Assembly (NCBI GenBank): GCA_035222895.1 | Contig: JAVYIG010000109.1 | Location: 462,001-526,000 of the forward strand | Direction: 5' to 3' | DNA from: Strongylocentrotus droebachiensis | Taxonomy: Eukaryota; Echinodermata; Echinoidea; Camarodonta; Strongylocentrotidae | DNA: 64,000 bases | Part shown: positions 1 to 10,630 of the stretch, one piece after another | How the letters are laid out: each line of letters starts with the position of its first letter | Position numbering within the stretch: position 1 is the first letter of the stretch | Notes under the pieces: model-generated | The model's input: the letters and a program-made list of their open reading frames with translations, nothing else | The model's database searches: none | What the model was told of the DNA's origin: nothing | Position numbers and translations under genes: made by a program

Positions 1-119
1 AGCCAACAGAGAGCGGGACCTCCGTCAGCGGCCAAGATGCCCCATTCATCAGCGCTACCAAGCACAGGAAAGGTCCAGAGAAGCAATGCACCGATCTCCA
101 AGATATGTACATCAGAAAG
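1..119 (+). CDS. Internal coding exon of an unrecognised host gene (gene continues upstream)
   Basis: The window opens inside an exon that ends in a good splice donor (AAAG|GTAATT). Only one of the three frames fits the downstream terminal exon: it leaves two bases (AG) that combine with the first base of the exon at 1964 to make an Arg codon and then stay open for more than 100 codons. In that frame the piece is rich in Ser, Ala, Pro and basic residues, with one Cys near its end, and shows no domain I recognise. The other two frames, joined to the same acceptor, meet a stop at once or within about ten codons. Further exons between 120 and 1963 cannot be ruled out. Confidence 0.55.
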
Positions 120-965
120 GTAATTTCTTGTGTATTCCTTGTTTCCTGCATTCATGCAAAGCTTGATAAAGCCCCTCAAGAAACCATCATACAAAATATA
201 ATAATGATAATAATAGTGTAAACTTTTAGAGCGTACACACCGTCTATGGACGCTCACGGTGCTAGCTCAGCAACAGTTCTCTTTAATACATGTACAAGTA
301 AAGTAAATGTTTATTTGATAATAGAGTTACATTATCAGAAACTCAAAAACAATTTTGCACATTATGACATTGATGGAGAGAATTTCCACATTTCTGCATC
401 ATATAATTATAACGTAGAGATTAGTAGATAGTGGCCTATTATTTTATTTTTATTTTGTTCAGGGGGTGGGGGGGGGGGGGGATTCACTCAGTCACTTACT
501 TCACCGTCAATTTGCCATTCATTTACATGTAGAATAGTATACATCTGAATGCAGATATGTAGCACAACAACTTCAATTATAGAAAACCAAAGGAGGGGGG
601 GGGGGGTGGGGGGGGGGGGGGGCAAGAACATCAGCATTGTTAAAGTTATTTACTTATGATAATTTTTCATTCCAAAACAATTAGCACAACTTCAATTATA
701 GAAAACCAAAGGAAGGAGGGGGGGGGGGGGTAAACAAAATTAGCAATGGAATTGATATAGCCTACATGTAAAAATGTAGATGCATTGCATGACAAAAACA
801 CCTTTACATTTCCTTTCCACTCATTATTACATTGAACTGCAAGTGCACTCAGCCAAAACAAACACTTTTGTATGCATATCCCATCATGATGGGGTTACTC
901 ATGGTCCACTGAATGCTCTTTGGACTGGAACCCTGGGAAACATGTGGCCTGGCACATGAGTGTCC

Positions 966-1250
966 AGATAAAGTTTAGTTCTGGTCATGTGATTGCATCT
1001 AGTGAAAGAAACGGTGTGGAATCGATCAGAAAAGGTTGATTTAGCATTCAAGGTTCACTGCAAGGTTCTGGAATAATCTGAATAATAATAAGAAATTTGG
1101 CCCAGTCTTGGTAAAGTTATAGGCACTGTACACAGAAAGTTATATATGGGACTACACGAACATGTGGCATAAAAATCTGTCCCAATTTTTATGCTGTTAC
1201 ATGCCAAATTTTATTTCACCTCTTCCCAGAACTCAACCTTCTCTTTAAAT
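966..1250 (+). repeat. Family M MITE, diverged copy
   Basis: Starts AGATAAAGTTTAGTTCTGGT and ends with the inverted counterpart, about CCAGAACTCAACCTTCTC followed by TTTAA. The interior matches other family M copies in order: a GATTGCAT motif, a GTGAAAGAAA motif, GGCCCAGTCTTGGTAAAG, GCACTGTACACAGAAAG and ATGGGACTAC. Non-coding. It is shorter and more diverged than the copies near 17-18 kb, so probably older. Confidence 0.75.
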
Positions 1251-1756
1251 GGAAGGCTATATTACTAGCTGTTTTTCAATGATTATTTCATTCCATTGAT
1301 AAAAAGCATAAAGTAAATACGAGACACAAGATAACACTTTCTTGCCATATGATAACCTTTAAGATTGTGACAGGCAAATTCAATTTAATGAAAAGCACTT
1401 GAAATATGGAATAAACTTGATAATAATTGATATGACCGCTGTAAACTCTTTTAGAGTCGAATCGAGTTGCATTTCCTATCCTTGTACCAGTGACAGCCTT
1501 GGTCAAAGTGCATTTTACAATCAATAGTAACACATGAAAAAGAGAAGTTTTAAGGGCTTTTTTGAAGACTTTGACGTTTGAAATAGAGTGTAGCGATACT
1601 GGGAGAGCTTTCCAAAGTTGTTGGGCCCCACATGCCAGTGCTCTGTCGCCATCAGGATTTTTTCCCCTGGGATTGATGGTAACCTATGACTTGGCATAAT
1701 TTTGGTTTGTTATGGCAATTACCATCATTTTCGAAATACACCCATCCCTATACATG

Positions 1757-1918
1757 TACAGTCGAACCTGTCTACAGCGACCGCCCAAGGGAAACACAAA
1801 AAGTGGTCTTTGTTTACAGGTTCCTTTAGTACATGTTTCAATGAGAAACCATTTTCAAAGGAGACAAAAAAATGTGCTTGTTGTAGACAGGTGGTCACTA
1901 AAGTAGGTTTGACTGTAT
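1757..1918 (+). repeat. Family Q MITE (TACAGTC...GACTGTA ends)
   Basis: Short inverted-repeat element. The left end is TACAGTCGAACCTGTCTACA and the right end is the inverse, with GGTTTGACTGTA. Inside are GCGACCGCCCAAGGGAAAC and two copies of a GTGGTCTTTGT/GTGGTCACTAA phrase. TA at the outer edges is compatible with a Tc1/mariner-type target site, but that assignment is inference. A closer relative is at 4948-5123. Confidence 0.7.
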
Positions 1919-1963
1919 ATATAATTAATTTTCTTTGTTTTTCTCTTCATTATTCATCTATAG

Positions 1964-2288
1964 AACTGATGTGCCTTGTGGATGTGCTATAGTGCAACCT
2001 GAGCCCCGCCGCCTCTTCGGTTTTGGACCCTTCTATCGCCCACTCCCAGAAACCGTCTGTGCCACCGATGGGCGTCGCCAGAGCAGCCCCACCCTCCATG
2101 TGCCCAGTGAACTCTCAGAGGCTGTAGATAGGGAAGGGATCACAGGGGAGGGGTACACTGGAAGTAAGAAGAGCAGCCGTGCTGCCGTGGATAGCACCGA
2201 TGGTGGTGCGGCTAGAGGGGCAGATGGACATAAGAAACTCAGCCCCACCCCTGCTGAACTTAATGCTTGGCTAGGTGGATCATTCTAG
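1964..2288 (+). CDS. Terminal coding exon of an unrecognised host gene
   Basis: A pyrimidine-rich tract ending CTATAG supplies the acceptor. Translation from the exon edge runs about 108 codons to a TAG at 2286-2288. The exon is clearly more GC-rich than its surroundings, as expected for coding sequence. The predicted C-terminus has a Cys-rich start (PCGCAIVQPEPRRLFGFG), an aromatic/proline patch (GPFYRPLPETVC), then a low-complexity Ser/Gly/Ala/Lys stretch likely to be disordered, ending ELNAWLGGSF. No membrane segment or known catalytic motif is visible. The antisense strand is also open over 71 codons, but lacks the splice and composition support. Product not recognised. Confidence 0.6.
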
Positions 2289-2439
2289 CGGCAGTGACTC
2301 AAAGTCAGGATGCCCTGGATCCCTGGGGCAGGGTTTCTCTGGCAGTAAGAGAAGCACTGCCAAGACATTGATCTACATTTGCCACTCTCCACTCAGGTGT
2401 TAAATTGGTACCCGGTAGGATGCGAAAGCCAATGTGGTA

Positions 2440-2617
2440 TGCTTAGCAATTTGAGCCTAGTAGCTCTTGTTGGAATGCTCCCCAGGGAGTGAAGAAAGTG
2501 CATACATTGTGTGCGGGCAAGCCAGAATCCGATGACCGGGGTAATAATGTAAAGCGCTTAGAAACTCTGACAATCAGATGTATTAAGTGCTATAAAAAAT
2601 ATTATTCCGAATATGTG
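2440..2617 (+). repeat. SINE-like 3' end in the 3' UTR
   Basis: Directly downstream of the stop codon lies a phrase with CCCCAGGGAGTG, GAATCCGATGACCGGGGTAA, TAATGTAAAGCGCTTAGA and ATGTATTAAGTGCTATAAAA. I recognise this order from repeats common in sea-urchin transcripts and genomes (recalled, not searched). The GCGCTT...GTGCTATA pair is typical of the shared 3' tail of SINEs and their LINE partners. It may form part of the 3' UTR of the preceding gene. Confidence 0.5.
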
Positions 2618-3750
2618 GTGCTACGGAAACCGATAGCCATAAGAAACCTAGAACTTGGATGGAGATGAATAGAAGGATGTGCTAGTCAAAGGTTCATGTT
2701 GAATCTATCACTTTTGAACATATGAATGTGTGACACCATTTTGAGTGTTATGTCTTACACCTTTATATTAATGATATTAGGGCATTTAGAGCGATAAAAC
2801 AAGTGAAATATGATAATACGATATAGCCTCTTGAAAATACGATTTTTATCTTTATAAAAATATTAATAAAAAAAAAACGATATAAACCGCGGAATCGCAT
2901 AGAAACATGTACAAGTAAACCCCCCCAAACCCCGACATAAACGTTGAACAACGAGCCTACGTTGGCAGGTAATACCCGGAATCGGCAGCTTTACAATTTT
3001 TTCATTAATAATGAAAGAGCAAACATTTCACTTGCCCCTTGTTACCAGTAAACATTTTTCTGACATTTTCCTGGTTCAGGGCCAACGGGCCAGTGGTAGT
3101 GTAAAGTTTTTGTGAACATTTTTTAAGGATATTCAGTCTGTTTTTTGTGTGTGTCAAGAGGTTGGCATCTCTGCATATACATGACAGGGGTATTGATTGG
3201 ATACACAGTGGTCTATTTATCAACCAAACTTTCTAGTCTTCCTCTGTCAATTTCAGGTTTAATTTGCGAAGTGAAATAAAAGAAAGACCTTGAAGTGATA
3301 TCATGCTGATGATAGAAGAGAAGTGAGTCTTGAACTGCACAAGAGGATTATATTTTCAATATTTTGATAACAATCATAAGTGATTAGCAAATAAAAAAAT
3401 CTATAAATAAAAAAATATGTCATGGTGTCTGTTTAAAATTTCTTGCCAAGAGATCTGATATTACTTTAAAAAAGGACTATCTTCTATGTATCATAATTGG
3501 GTATTAATTACTGTTTTGAACTCGGATATACATACTTCCATACAACAATGATGGAGCAAAAGGGGAGATATTGATGTTATTAAGAAAATTAATAGAAACT
3601 AGGTGCATCCAAAGTTTAAAAAGAACAAAAATAGGGAAACCTATTTTCACACATTCGACTTCGACCAACATCATGCACCACATTTGTATCAAAGGGATGG
3701 ATGTTATACAGTAGGCTTGTGGGTGCACCATGTGAGATAGAGGGAGGATT
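2618..3750. other. Intergenic, nothing recognised
   Basis: AT-rich sequence with only short chance open frames on either strand. There is an AATAAA at about 3276, far from the last exon, which could be a distal polyadenylation signal for the upstream gene but lacks support. Confidence 0.4.
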
Positions 3751-3960
3751 GAGGAGTCCTGAAAAAGGACTCTCGGTAATCTTTCTTGAGGGTTTGTAGT
3801 CCTGAAAAGGACTGTTGGTATAGTCTTGAAAAAGACTGTTGGTTATCTTTCTTGGCTTATAGTTCTAAGGAGAACTATAGCGCTTGGAGAGGATGAGTGG
3901 CGGGAGTGGCTCGACGTTTCGAACAGGTTGACTATCCATCGTCAGGAGTTGTTCTCATTT
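3750..3960 (-). repeat. Retroelement-like fragment with hammerhead-like core and four histone-type stem-loops
   Basis: Read on the minus strand, the piece begins with CTGACGA (3939-3945) and, 18 bases on, CGAAAC, spaced like a decayed hammerhead ribozyme core of the kind known in Penelope-like retroelements. It then has four short hairpins at 3860-3877, 3822-3837, 3798-3813 and 3754-3772. Two of these (AGTCCTTTTCAGGACT and AGTCTTTTTCAAGACT) have the 6-bp stem and UUUC loop of the metazoan histone 3' stem-loop. After the first and third hairpins lies CAAGAAAGA (3846-3854 and 3780-3788), identical to the downstream element of sea-urchin histone pre-mRNAs. There is no histone coding sequence nearby. 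Family assignment is inference. Confidence 0.5.
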
Positions 3961-4947
3961 TCTTTTTGATAACTGACATTAACATAAGTTTAAGGGAATG
4001 GAATGTGATTTATCAGCATGTAAAATCCTGGAAATCCGAAACCATACGGTCAGGAAATATGTAATGAATTGCAAAACATGTATTTATGATAATTCATTAT
4101 TATGTCGTTTTATTGTTTGTTATCGTTCAGAGCACAATCATGCAATTGAAATTTCTTGTGTATATACTGCTAAACAACAGGTGTTACCATGTGGTATGGT
4201 AAGATGTCAAAAATGAAATGATCACAAAACCACCTCCTGTGGCACATACACATTTTCAGTATTGTTCTGTTTCTTTTACATGTGTATAGCTCATAAAAAT
4301 CTTCACATTGTATCTGCTGAGAAACAGAAAGGCATTGACCCTTAAAACATTGTCAGGTAACACCCTTCTGTTCAGATGAAATTTTTTTCTGAAGCTTTAA
4401 AAGCCTTTGTTAACATGAAATTATCGACTTTCTAGTGATATTTTTGGAATGTGAATGTTAAACAGTATTGTTATAATAGATGGAAAAGATGAATTTGATC
4501 ACTTGGCATTCACATGAAGCTTCCAGTCTTGTTTATCTACATGTATATGTGGGGGAATTTGTTTTTATCAGTGGTGTTATTATGAGAAATATCTTGTTTT
4601 ATTTTAGTGAGAGGTTCGTGATTGTCATGAATTAAAAGTACATAAAAAAGATACTTATAATTTGTGACTTTGAGTAAACTCAACACTGCATTATTCTCAA
4701 CTTGTTTTGTCGGGTGGACACCATTTGGTGTTATTATGGGGGTTAAAAGTTTTCTATTTATGTAATTATCTCAGTATTTGGGATTGTCTTAGAGTATCAA
4801 CTTTAAAGACCAACTTTTCTTCTTTTTTCCTGATAATTTTGTCATCCAATCTGAAATATATTTATCTCATTTTATTGCAAAGAATTTACTTAGATCTTAT
4901 TGTCTTTTTTGTGTGATTTATTTTAACGATGGCCAAATTAGCCATGT
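3961..4947. other. Intergenic, nothing recognised
   Basis: AT-rich DNA without open frames above about 72 codons and without inverted repeats that I could detect. Frequent ACATGTA words are a compositional trait of the whole window. Confidence 0.4.
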
Positions 4948-5123
4948 GCAGTCAAACCTGTCTATAGCGACCGCCCAAGGGAAACACAAAAAGTGGTCTA
5001 TGTAGACAGGTTCCTTTAGTACATGTTTCAATGAGAAACCTATTTCATGGGAAACTAAAAATGTGGTCTTTGCAGACATGTGGTCTTTGTAGACAGGTGG
5101 TCACTAAAGCAGGTTTGACTGTA
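4948..5123 (+). repeat. Family Q MITE
   Basis: Ends CAGTCAAACCTGTCTATA and GCAGGTTTGACTGTA are inverted copies. The interior matches the copy at 1757-1918, including GCGACCGCCCAAGGG and AGTACATGTTTCAATGAGAA. The internal GTGGTCTTTG phrase is present in one extra repeat here. Confidence 0.8.
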
Positions 5124-5853
5124 CTTGTTTTGTCAAGTAGTGAGTTTCACTTACATGTATGATGAATGAACATTTCTGTTCTGTAGGGCCTCCACGGAAA
5201 ACAGTATTTAACTACTGATGGAGCCACCCTACTAAAAAAAGACTAATAAATAAATAAAAATAAAAGGTATAAAAAGAAGGGACCATGGAATGGTTTAATT
5301 AGGTAATATGTTTAATGTTATTTGATAGCGGTATACTGATGAAATAGGAAATAAAGGATGTGTTCATCATGTGAGCACTGAGTTGACTCACAACATGCAA
5401 AAGGAAATGCATTACCACAAAGTTTGGTTACTCCCAATTCCATTAGGAATTTGAGAGCTTTTTTTTCTTCTTCTTTATATTATACAAAAACTGTAATTAT
5501 CATTTTCTGTGTGAATATAAAAAAGGGATTCTGATGTTCTCATAATCAAATTTGTATCCATCCAATCTTTATTTTGAATATAATTGACAAAATTGTACAG
5601 CTTTATCTGGATGGGAAATCTTGTACCCTTATATACAGTCAACAACTGAATTGTTCATACTCCTTGCAAATTTGATGTTTATTGTCTTTTTTAAAGCTCA
5701 ATAATGAAAGGTGGGCTGGTTGAATTAGGGCCTTTGTTGAATACTGGAAGATGTAAGCTTTAATTTGTCACGTTCTCTAGAAAATTATATCTATTTTTCA
5801 TATACTTAGAAATGACACGACTTGATAGGAGTATGAATAATTTAGATGTTAAT
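5124..5853. other. Intergenic, nothing recognised
   Basis: AT-rich DNA with no gene. The stretch at about 5700-5790 (AATGAAAGGTGG...GTAAGCTTTA) resembles 49440-49510 and is probably one more dispersed repeat. Confidence 0.4.
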
Positions 5854-6289
5854 CAGGCGCGGATCTACGGGGGGGTTTAGGGGGTTTAAACCCCCCCCTT
5901 GGGCGCCCCCCCCCCAAAAAAAAAAACAAAAAAGGAAAACAAAAAAGAAAAAAAGAAAGAAAAAAAAAAAGAAAAAAGAACGCACGCTGGAGAAAAACCC
6001 TTTGAAGTGCAAATATTGTGAGAAGGTAACTGGTAACTTAACCAAACACATGATAACTCTGGATATAACTGTGTATTAAACTGTTACTTGATTTAAAAAG
6101 ACGTTATCATGCACTGCTTTTTATGGTCTCCATTGTGTTAATAGATGCCAGGAAAACATCACTTACGGGGTTCAAATAAACACCCCCCAAAAAAATCGGT
6201 TCGCCGCTTCGCGGCTCGTGGATGATGCTCCGCATCGTCATTTTTTTGGTCAAACCCCACCCCTTAGCAAAAAGCTAGATCCGCCCCTG
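5854..6289. mobile_element. hAT-type short element with G/C-tract ends
   Basis: Left end CAGGCGCGGATCTACGGGG and right end TAGATCCGCCCCTG are near-inverted, and the CAGG..CGG start is typical of hAT-superfamily termini. The flanks share TTAAT on both sides, an imperfect match to the 8-bp duplication hAT elements make. The interior has facing G and C tracts, an A-rich tract (5927-5980), a zinc-finger fragment (5981-6064) and a small palindrome with CGCTTCGCGGC. It encodes no transposase. Confidence 0.6.
5981..6064 (+). pseudogene. C2H2 zinc-finger fragment inside the hAT-type element
   Basis: The plus-strand translation reads RTLEKNPLKCKYCEKVTGNL followed by TKHM. This is recognisably a classical C2H2 unit: a worn HTGEKP-type linker, C-x2-C, then a shortened finger loop with NLTKH. 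The loop has nine residues between the second Cys and the His instead of about twelve, and the last His position holds Leu, so the finger cannot be functional. The piece is probably a host gene fragment captured by the element. Confidence 0.6.
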
Positions 6290-6294
6290 TTAAT

Positions 6295-6644
6295 GATAAA
6301 GGTGAGTTCTGGTCATCCGATTGCATTGTGAAAGAAAAGGTGTGGAATTGATCAGAAAAAGTTGATCATGTAGCATTTAAGTATTGGTGTGTACTGCAAA
6401 GTTTTGGAGTCATCAAAATCATATTAAACTTGGCCCAGTCTTGGTAAAGTAACAAGCACTGTACACAGAAAGATGTATATGGGACTACTCAAATGGGTGT
6501 CGGGGCTCAGCCAGTATACATTTTCTACACAAATTGTTTGGCAAATGACATTTATTTGTAATCTTGAACATTCAGTGTAATTTTCGTTTTATTCTGTGAG
6601 AATTAATTTTCTTTTCTTTTTTACCAGAACTCACCTTCATCTTT
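6295..6644 (+). repeat. Family M MITE
   Basis: Left end GATAAAGGTGAGTTCTGGTC, right end ACCAGAACTCACCTTCATCT plus TTAA, about 350 bp. The interior carries GGCCCAGTCTTGGTAAAG and GCCAGTATACATTTTCTACA. It lies six bases after the preceding hAT-type element. Only four G residues follow GTGTC here, against long G tracts in the copies at 17-18 kb. Confidence 0.8.
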
Positions 6645-8524
6645 AACTGTATTTGTATCATTTTAGTATGTTTAAAGAATATACTTGGCTACAATTTGTA
6701 TGTTTGTGGTGTAATTCTACATTGGTCAGTGCTTTGATGTAAAAGCAAAACAATAAGTGTCACTTTATTTTTAGTACGGTTATTAGGATAAGGAGTTTCT
6801 GAAGTAGTACAGTATGTACTCCTGGGCACTGTCTTATAAATAGTTGCGTTTAGTTCAAATCAATTGCAAGTCTTCTAATCAATCACAAGTTTGCAGTCCC
6901 TCATCTCTTATGTACATCATTGCTTGCAAATAAGTTGCAATTTATATCAACTCTTTATAAGATTTGATCTGTTTACATTCTACTTGTATCTCTTCATACA
7001 CAATGTGTAATTTCATGTCTTGTCAGAATTTTATTTTTTGTGCAATTTTTTATTCGGAATTCACATTTTGGAGTAGATATTATCATCCAATCCAAAAAAA
7101 TGTGAAGTACATTGTCTGCGGAAATGTGGTATGTTACTGTTTATGTTGATACGTTTAATTTCATGGATGGTAGTTTGAAATATGATTGTATTGGTAGGAA
7201 ACTGTTAAACTCTATTTTTATATGTTATTGTTTATTTTCATTGTTATGTACATGTATGCAATTTGGTATTATTGAGTCTGTTGAACCATACTCTGTTAAC
7301 CGAATATAACTAAATATCAGAAATTTTCTTGACTGCCATAGAGATATATCCTTTTTATATGAGGTAAGGAAAATGATTAGAAATGAGGAATTTTATTCCA
7401 GGTGTTATTTTGTTTAAAACTCAACACAAGATGCCAGCGATTCAAATGTTGCACAGAGAATCTACTTTTAGTCTGTACACTAAAGGCTGCACTACACAAG
7501 TTGCAATAGGCTATTTTCATAATGTACCAAATTAAATGCTTACGCCTTTTTGAAGTACCTCTAAATTATTTCCTTCACCTGTTGCAAATAATTGTATCTC
7601 AGTAGTCAGCTTGTAGTGGAGGGAATCATTTTTTCATGAAAGTATTTGAAATCGACATGATTCAAGGCCTTTATATATTATATAAACATGACTAAATTGC
7701 TACATGATGTGGTACTGCAAAGACCAATGACACATTTCATTGTTTATGAAAAATGAAACCCCTCAGGAGCCATTTTTTAGGGTAAATTATATGGCTGTAC
7801 ACCATGAAGGCATTATGAAACACTGTAGATCAGTTTGACCTTTAATTAAAAAGAAATAGTACGTTATGTTGTGAAATTTACCTGATCCTCCAACAGACAT
7901 GTATCTTCTTTGTTAATTCCTTTCATATGTTGTATCCATGAAAGAGTATTAATAAATATGTGGTGAATTGTAAAAGTGGAGAAAAAATGTCAGTCTTTTC
8001 TGTGTGCTTGAAAGGAAGTCCACCTAGATATTAAGTTTGTTATGAAAGAAGAAGAAAAATGAGTGAATAAGTCAGTGAGCAAAAAACAATTAGACATATT
8101 AAAGAAAGTTATGAAAATCTTTTAAGGTCCCCTCCCATTACCCTGTACTAAAAAACAATATAATTATTATGTCCCTTAAGAAAAGTTTTTGTTAGGATGA
8201 ATGTATGATAATCATACATTCACCCTTTCACAACTTTCACTAATTTGTCTCTCTCATTTTTCTGCTTTTATTAAAAACAAGATAATATTAGATTGGACTT
8301 CAAAATTCTAGAAATATGTATATAATGTATTCTTCTTCTTCTTTTTCTTCTTCTTCTTCTCCTTCTTCTTCTTATTCTTCTTCTTCTTCTTCTTCTCCTT
8401 CTTCTCCTTCTTCTCCTCCTTCTTCTTCTTTCTTTTCTTTATTTTTTAGATAATATGTTCATCCTCCTCCCCCCCCCCCCAATAGTACATGATATGTAGA
8501 TTGTACAGGAATGAAATTCCCTCG
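6645..8524. repeat. Duplicated block, copy 1 (other copy at 18664-20801)
   Basis: This stretch begins with the M-flank spacer (TTTGTATGTTTGTGGTGTAA..., GCACTGTCTTATAAATAG) and runs through unique AT-rich DNA, a pyrimidine microsatellite (8328-8442) and a C tract to GAAATTCCCTCG. It recurs in direct orientation at 18664-20801 with very high identity by eye. Differences are single bases, short indels, microsatellite length and one 280-bp MITE present only in the other copy. Copy 1 breaks off at the Gly/Pro-poor non-coding phrase CCCTCG and continues into another M-flank spacer, marking the duplication junction. No gene is seen in it. Confidence 0.8.
8328..8442 (+). repeat. (CTT)n microsatellite
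   Basis: Imperfect CTT/CCTT tract of about 115 bases, shortened in the duplicate at about 20615-20718. Confidence 0.9.
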
Positions 8525-8621
8525 TGAAAGTCACTTTACTTTTTAGTATGGTTATGAGGGTAAGGAGTTTATGCAGTTGTACAGTATGTTTTCCTGGGCA
8601 CTGTCTTATAGATAGTTGCAA
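8525..8621 (+). repeat. Partial M-flank spacer at the duplication junction
   Basis: Contains TCACTTTACTTTTTAGTATG and GGGCACTGTCTTATAGATAG, the spacer that precedes every M copy in the array. Only its 3' part is present, fused to the end of duplicated block copy 1. Confidence 0.7.
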
Positions 8622-8979
8622 TTAAAGATAAACTTGAGTTCTGGTATTGCGATTGCATTGTGAAAGAAAAGGTGTGGAATGGATCAGAACAAGTTGAGCA
8701 TGTAGCATTTAAGTATTGGTGTGTACTGCAAAGTTTTGGAGTCATCAAAATCATATTAAACTTGGCCCAGTCTTGGTAAAGTAACAAGCACTGTACACAG
8801 AAAGATGTATATGGGACTACTCAAATGGTGTCGGGGCTCGGCCAGTATACATTTTCTACACAAATTGTTTGGCAAATGACATTTATTTGTAATCTTGAAC
8901 ATTCAGTGTAATTTTCGTTTTATTCTGTGAGAATTATTATTATTTATTTTTTTTAACCAGAACTCACCTTTATCTTTAA
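8622..8979 (+). repeat. Family M MITE in tandem array
   Basis: TTAAAGATAAACTTGAGTTC at the left, and AACTCACCTTTATCTTTAA at the right, about 358 bp. Followed by the roughly 200-bp spacer that links to the next M copy. Confidence 0.85.
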
Positions 8980-9182
8980 CTGTATTTGTATCAATTTAGT
9001 ATGTTTAAGAATATACTTGGCTAAAGTTTGTATGTTTGTGGTGTAATTCTACATTGGTCAGTGCTTTGATGTAAAAGCAAAACAATAAGTGTCACTTTAC
9101 TTTTTAGTACGGTTATTAGGATAAGGAGTTTATGCAGTAGTACAGTATGTATTCCTGGGCACTGTCTTATAGATAGTTGCAA

Positions 9183-9265
9183 TTAAAGATAAACTTGAGT
9201 TCTGGTATTGCGATTGCATTGTGAAAGAAAAGGTGTGGAATGAATCAGAAACAGTTGATCATGTA
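9183..9265 (+). repeat. Family M MITE, left part, split by the BEL/Pao insertion
   Basis: The copy starts TTAAAGATAAACTTGAGTTC and is cut after GTTGATCATGTA. It resumes at 17157 (17157-17470). The last five bases, ATGTA (9261-9265), are the target-site duplication of the BEL/Pao element. Confidence 0.9.
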
Positions 9266-10565
9266 TGAATAGTCGAGGAAAGGGAAAATGAAGATTGGGA
9301 GTCCAGCCATAAATGGAGATATTAAGCTGTTAAGCTTATTTATTCGATCTGTAAAGACAGATAAAATAACAACAATAGATTTAGTATATCATTCATGTTA
9401 CACAAGAATGCAAGATATAATACAAAATATCTGAATAAACCAAGTAGCTGTATCTATAAAGATTCATTTAAACACCTTTTGCTTTTGTTCTATAAACTGT
9501 CAATCTTGACCTCGTCCTTTAACTATCAAAAATCCAGAGTAACCAACGGCTACAAAACCTAATGCATTTTCTAATATGCACTACTTTGATAAACTCATAT
9601 TTGCTGAGTTTCTCAAACTGACCTGACTTTCCTTTAAACAGATAACTGCCAATTTGCATGAACCAAAATAACTGTAAATATCTCTATCTTGCTTGATTAT
9701 TCACATTTTTCTGCACAGAATAAATTCGTTCTAAAAAACCTCAATAATGGATCGTCACTTTAAATGTGCTATAACTTCCACTGACTTTGACAGGCGCATA
9801 ATTTGCATATTTATGCTCGCCTAAGAAAACTATCTTATTAAATGTCTGCATTCAATTAAACACTGTTTAATGAATTAAACTTAAATATCTGACTTGCTAT
9901 ACCATGTCAGAGGTGCAAAGTTTAACCTTTCACCAAGTCAATAAATAGTGTCTTGCAACTTTTAAGCAAGCTAAATCAAATTCTACCATGTCTACAGACC
10001 AACTTTTGTCACCCACACAAACTGCATAAAATCCATGATTCTAGCATCCACAATAATAAACATCCTTTATCTTCAGGACTTCTATAAATTTACACTGTTC
10101 CCATTATAAATGACATAAAACTATATTTGCCTAATACTGTAATTCTGCTTTAACAATGATCATTTAACTGGAAAAACACATGAATAAAAGTACGGCTCAT
10201 GGGCGCGGCCATTTTTAGGCGCAGCCATTTTGGAACCAATGCCACACGTGCATTATGCTAATGAGTTAAATACAGTTCTTTTTACAGTTCAACTTGAATC
10301 TATCTTATTTTCTGTTTTATGAGTTCACATTCCAGTTTATATTAATCTAAACACTCACTTCTGTGGCGGGACAAAACTTCGTCGGGAATACATGAATGGC
10401 AACTGACGGGTTAACTGGTAAACTAGTCAGACTTGACTAGATTTCTGACTGCGTTCTGTGTTGACTGAAGAACATGGCGACAGTGCCGAACTTAACCTAT
10501 GGTAGCTTATAAGAGCAAAAAAAGAGAAAATCTAAACCAAGCAAAAATCATCGCTCGGCGAAACA
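9266..10565 (-). repeat. 3' LTR of the BEL/Pao element
   Basis: 1,300 bp. In element orientation it starts TGTTTCGCCGAGCGATG and ends CTCGACTATTCA. It carries a TATAAG box near its start (CTCTTATAAGC) and an AATAAA near its end (CGAATAAATAAGC), the expected promoter and polyadenylation signals of an LTR. I saw no difference from the other LTR. Confidence 0.95.
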
Positions 10566-10577
10566 TCCTCCCCACCC
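10566..10577 (-). other. Polypurine tract of the BEL/Pao element
   Basis: On the minus strand GGGTGGGGAGGA directly abuts the TG start of the 3' LTR, the position and composition expected of the primer for plus-strand DNA synthesis in LTR elements. Confidence 0.85.
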
Positions 10578-10630
10578 AATGAGGGAACTTTCCTCATGAA
10601 AACATTAACATTAAATTAAACCCTGCTAAA

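Larger units (their letters stand above)
120..1963 (+). other. Intron with G tracts and two MITE copies
   Basis: AT-rich non-coding DNA between donor GTAATT and the pyrimidine-rich acceptor ending CTATAG. It holds three long G tracts (about 462-481, 594-622, 717-730). The last two sit behind a direct repeat of roughly 35 bases that includes TCAATTATAGAAAACC. It also contains a family M MITE (966-1250) and a family Q MITE (1757-1918), listed separately. No further exon is convincing. Confidence 0.5.
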
